NCBI GenBank assembly: GCA_944358275.1
Contig: CALVQZ010000037.1
Coordinates: 1 to 7,638 of the forward strand
Origin: an uncultured Bacilli bacterium
Lineage (GTDB): Bacteria > Bacillota_I > Bacilli_A > RF39 > UBA660
Length of the DNA stretch: 7,638 bases
Reading direction: 5' to 3'
Position numbers and translations under genes: made by a program. Shown in pieces: positions 6,273-7,638 of the stretch (its first letter is position 1; every line of letters begins with the position of its first letter). The notes under the pieces were generated by a model. It was not told where the DNA came from. It was given only the letters and a program-made list of their open reading frames with translations, and ran no database searches.

Positions 6273-6309
6273 GTTCATTAATAAACATCATAAACTTAGT
6301 TTCAGAAAT

Positions 6310-7026
6310 TTAAATATCATTTATTATATTTTCTATTGGTGTTCTTAATATTACTGCTACTTGTAAAACATAGTCTTTTGACTGTCCACCCTTTAGAAAC
6401 CAAAAACTCTTATAATTATTAGATAGCGAATAAACTGTTATTCTGTTTTCGTTATCTGGGTAAGCAGAATTAACCATATGCCATTTACCAGTAAAGTATT
6501 GGCTAAAAAATTGATATTGTTCACTATCAAATACTATTCCATGACCATTTAAAAAATCAGATGAACTTGTATCAAAATATTTTTCAAAGTCTTCGATTGT
6601 TGGTATTCTCACATCTATACTACTTGTGTCGGCACCATTGCTATTTAAATTTGACTTTAATTGTGTTGTATATTCTTCTAATCTATCAAAGATGTCTTTA
6701 CCCGGATAATCATCTTTATTGTAGCTACCTTGAAATTTTGAACCTATTGATAATAATTCAACATATCCATCAGAATGTTCAAGAACAATCCATTTTGAAT
6801 TATCCTTTAATGAAACTACTTGTAAAAATTCATATTCAACTTCTTGGTGATTTTCTTCTGAAGTTGTTATTTCTTCAGTAGAACTTGTTTCTCCATCATA
6901 GTTTGCCTCTTCGGAATAACTTGTTTCTTCACTATAAGTAGTTTCTTCATTACCACATCCTGTTAAAGTAATTAGTAAAATACCGCATATAATTAAAGCT
7001 ATTAAAGCGACAATTGTTTTTTTCAT
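6310..7026 (-). CDS. Surface lipoprotein with hexapeptide-repeat stalk and unknown globular domain
   Basis: This is a 238-residue protein. The N-terminus has KK, a hydrophobic stretch (5-21) and the lipobox L21-T22-G23-C24, so it should be lipidated at C24 and held on the outer face of the membrane. Residues 27-62 are six imperfect Glu/Thr/Ser/Tyr hexads (EETTYS, EETSYS, EEANYD and so on), a likely flexible acidic stalk. The rest (about 65-238) is globular. It has KWIVLEHSDGYVELLS near its start, RIPTIEDFEKYF at 140-151, KWHMVNSAYP further on, and VLQVAVILRTP at the end. That order recalls DUF6273-like or formylglycine-enzyme-like folds, but the match is weak and by eye. AGGGGGA lies 4 bases before the ATG. 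The gene has its own promoter and terminator. An exclusion or mating-surface role is inference from its place beside the coupling protein. Confidence 0.85.
   Translation of the reverse strand: MKKTIVALIALIICGILLITLTGCGNEETTYSEETSYSEEANYDGETSSTEEITTSEENHQEVEYEFLQVVSLKDNSKWIVLEHSDGYVELLSIGSKFQGSYNKDDYPGKDIFDRLEEYTTQLKSNLNSNGADTSSIDVRIPTIEDFEKYFDTSSSDFLNGHGIVFDSEQYQFFSQYFTGKWHMVNSAYPDNENRITVYSLSNNYKSFWFLKGGQSKDYVLQVAVILRTPIENIINDI
6841..6948 (-). repeat. Degenerate 18-base coding repeat (six copies) in the lipoprotein stalk
   Basis: Six consecutive, imperfect 18-base units encode the acidic hexads at residues 27-62. The best pair shares the GAAGAAACAA core and a TATAGT/TATTCC end. Divergence is greater in the later units. 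Such arrays can change copy number by slippage, which would alter stalk length. Confidence 0.7.
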
Positions 7027-7060
7027 AAAATCCCCCTTATTTTTTAAAATTACTATCGAA

Positions 7061-7089
7061 ATAATATCATATCTTTTGTTTTTTTACAA
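7061..7089 (-). promoter_or_regulatory. Sigma-A-type promoter of the lipoprotein gene
   Basis: On the - strand, TTGTAA (7089-7084) and TATTAT (7066-7061) are separated by exactly 17 bases. The -10 hexamer matches the consensus at 5 of 6 positions and the -35 at 4 of 6. The spacer is A-rich. The promoter lies in the 82-base gap after the coupling-protein stop and 35 bases before the lipoprotein ATG. Confidence 0.65.
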
Positions 7090-7099
7090 GATTACAAGA
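7084..7099 (-). repeat. Perfect tandem octamer overlapping the -35 element
   Basis: On the - strand TCTTGTAA occurs twice, head to tail, and the second copy contains the -35 hexamer. A regulator binding side by side here would cover the promoter. It could also be chance in AT-rich DNA. Confidence 0.45.
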
Positions 7100-7108
7100 C
7101 GTGACACA

Positions 7109-7638
7109 TTAAAAATTTTTAAAGGAAGGCTTATTACTTTTCTTAACTTTATTTATATTTTTTAATTCATTCTTAACTTTTTGCCACTCTGGAATATACT
7201 CATTTATAGGAGAATCTTTTAATTCCTTTGCAAGAGAATGCTCCGTATATATCATTTTTTCAAGCATATAAGGTTTATTACCCCTTAAGATTGCAAGTAT
7301 TATATTAAATGGTAATCTTATGACCTCATCTGCAGTCAATAAATTTCTTTGTATATTTGTAATGTTTTGTTGTCCATATTCTAATTCACCTTCAAAGCCT
7401 GCATCCTTTCTTATAGACATACTTTCTGCTGTAGATACACCAAGCAATTTAGAAACATATTCAGCACTCATAATATCTGTGCAACTTAATGATAATTTTG
7501 TATCACAATCTCCAAATATTTCTTGCCAACTATTACCTGGATAACGATTTTCAATTTGTGCAACATTTTGAATTACAGGCCATATACCTATCATACGACT
7601 ACGAGCTGTACTAATTTTCTTTTGAAATTCAGGTATAG
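7109..7638 (-). CDS. VirD4/TraG-family type IV coupling protein, C-terminal part (5' end outside the window)
   Basis: The gene enters from the right edge on the - strand, and 175 residues are visible. It begins with IPEFQKKISTARSR, the segment that in VirD4/TraG proteins follows the Walker B motif (usually preceded by DEFAN.G). Then come IGIWPVIQNVAQIENRYP, WQEIFGDCDTKLSLSCTDIMSAEYVSKLLG, and a Lys-rich C-terminal tail ending in SFKNF. This order of an arginine-containing ISTARSR stretch, a Q-x-x-x-Q-x-x-x-x-YP motif and a WxxIxGxCD motif is diagnostic. The coupling protein is a membrane-anchored hexameric ATPase that brings the relaxase-DNA complex to the type IV secretion channel. Walker A and the membrane helices lie outside the window. 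The annotated frame continues upstream of its first internal ATG (7594), which is not the true start. Confidence 0.9.
   Translation of the reverse strand, partial: IPEFQKKISTARSRMIGIWPVIQNVAQIENRYPGNSWQEIFGDCDTKLSLSCTDIMSAEYVSKLLGVSTAESMSIRKDAGFEGELEYGQQNITNIQRNLLTADEVIRLPFNIILAILRGNKPYMLEKMIYTEHSLAKELKDSPINEYIPEWQKVKNELKNINKVKKSNKPSFKNF

Noticed and set aside
6287..6292. TATGAT as a -10 box for a promoter of the S1-like gene
   Set aside because: There is no credible -35 hexamer 16-18 bases upstream and no extended -10, and the hairpin would stop the transcript.
1..7638. CRISPR array, diversity-generating retroelement, tRNA/rRNA genes, insertion sequence or attachment site
   Set aside because: No regular repeat-spacer array, template repeat, reverse transcriptase, cloverleaf, transposase or terminal inverted repeats were seen on either strand.

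Overview
The window is strongly AT-rich on both strands. Its genes have clear GGAGG-type ribosome binding sites, use TGA as a stop codon and are tightly packed. Together with the gene families present, this points to a low-GC Gram-positive host, most likely a clostridial or gut Firmicute, and to the interior of an integrative conjugative element or conjugative plasmid. No integrase, relaxase, origin or element end lies inside the window, so its type and borders cannot be decided here.

Left module, + strand, positions 3 to 4910: one compact co-directional operon that enters from the left edge. It contains the end of a RadC/JAB-domain gene, a PcfK-like gene (the family that includes the Cas9 inhibitor AcrIIA9), a PcfJ-like gene with a zinc ribbon, an ArdC-like ssDNA-binding/metallopeptidase gene, an unrecognised 168-residue protein, an 83-residue coiled-coil protein, and a CHC2 zinc-finger primase-like gene. 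The primase-like gene is broken by a one-base frameshift inside its first zinc knuckle. Start codons follow the previous stop by about 1 to 16 bases, and several stop codons lie beside or inside the next Shine-Dalgarno sequence. The module looks like an establishment and defence-evasion block: candidate anti-CRISPR, candidate anti-restriction and ssDNA/priming functions.

A strong hairpin terminator at 4926-4955 separates this module from a convergent set of genes on the - strand.

Right module, - strand, positions 7638 down to 4954: the C-terminal part of a VirD4/TraG coupling protein, a lipoprotein with a hexapeptide-repeat stalk and its own sigma-A-type promoter, a terminator-like hairpin, a protein of three S1-like OB repeats, and a small protein with a possible winged-helix N-terminus (DUF5697-like). 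The coupling protein marks this as part of the DNA-transfer machinery. The lipoprotein is probably a cell-surface accessory. The S1-like and winged-helix proteins are nucleic-acid-binding candidates.

The points most worth following up are the frameshifted primase with a degenerate TOPRIM core, the two unknown proteins embedded in an anti-defence operon, the lipoprotein beside the coupling protein, and the hairpin just upstream of the S1-like gene's ribosome binding site.
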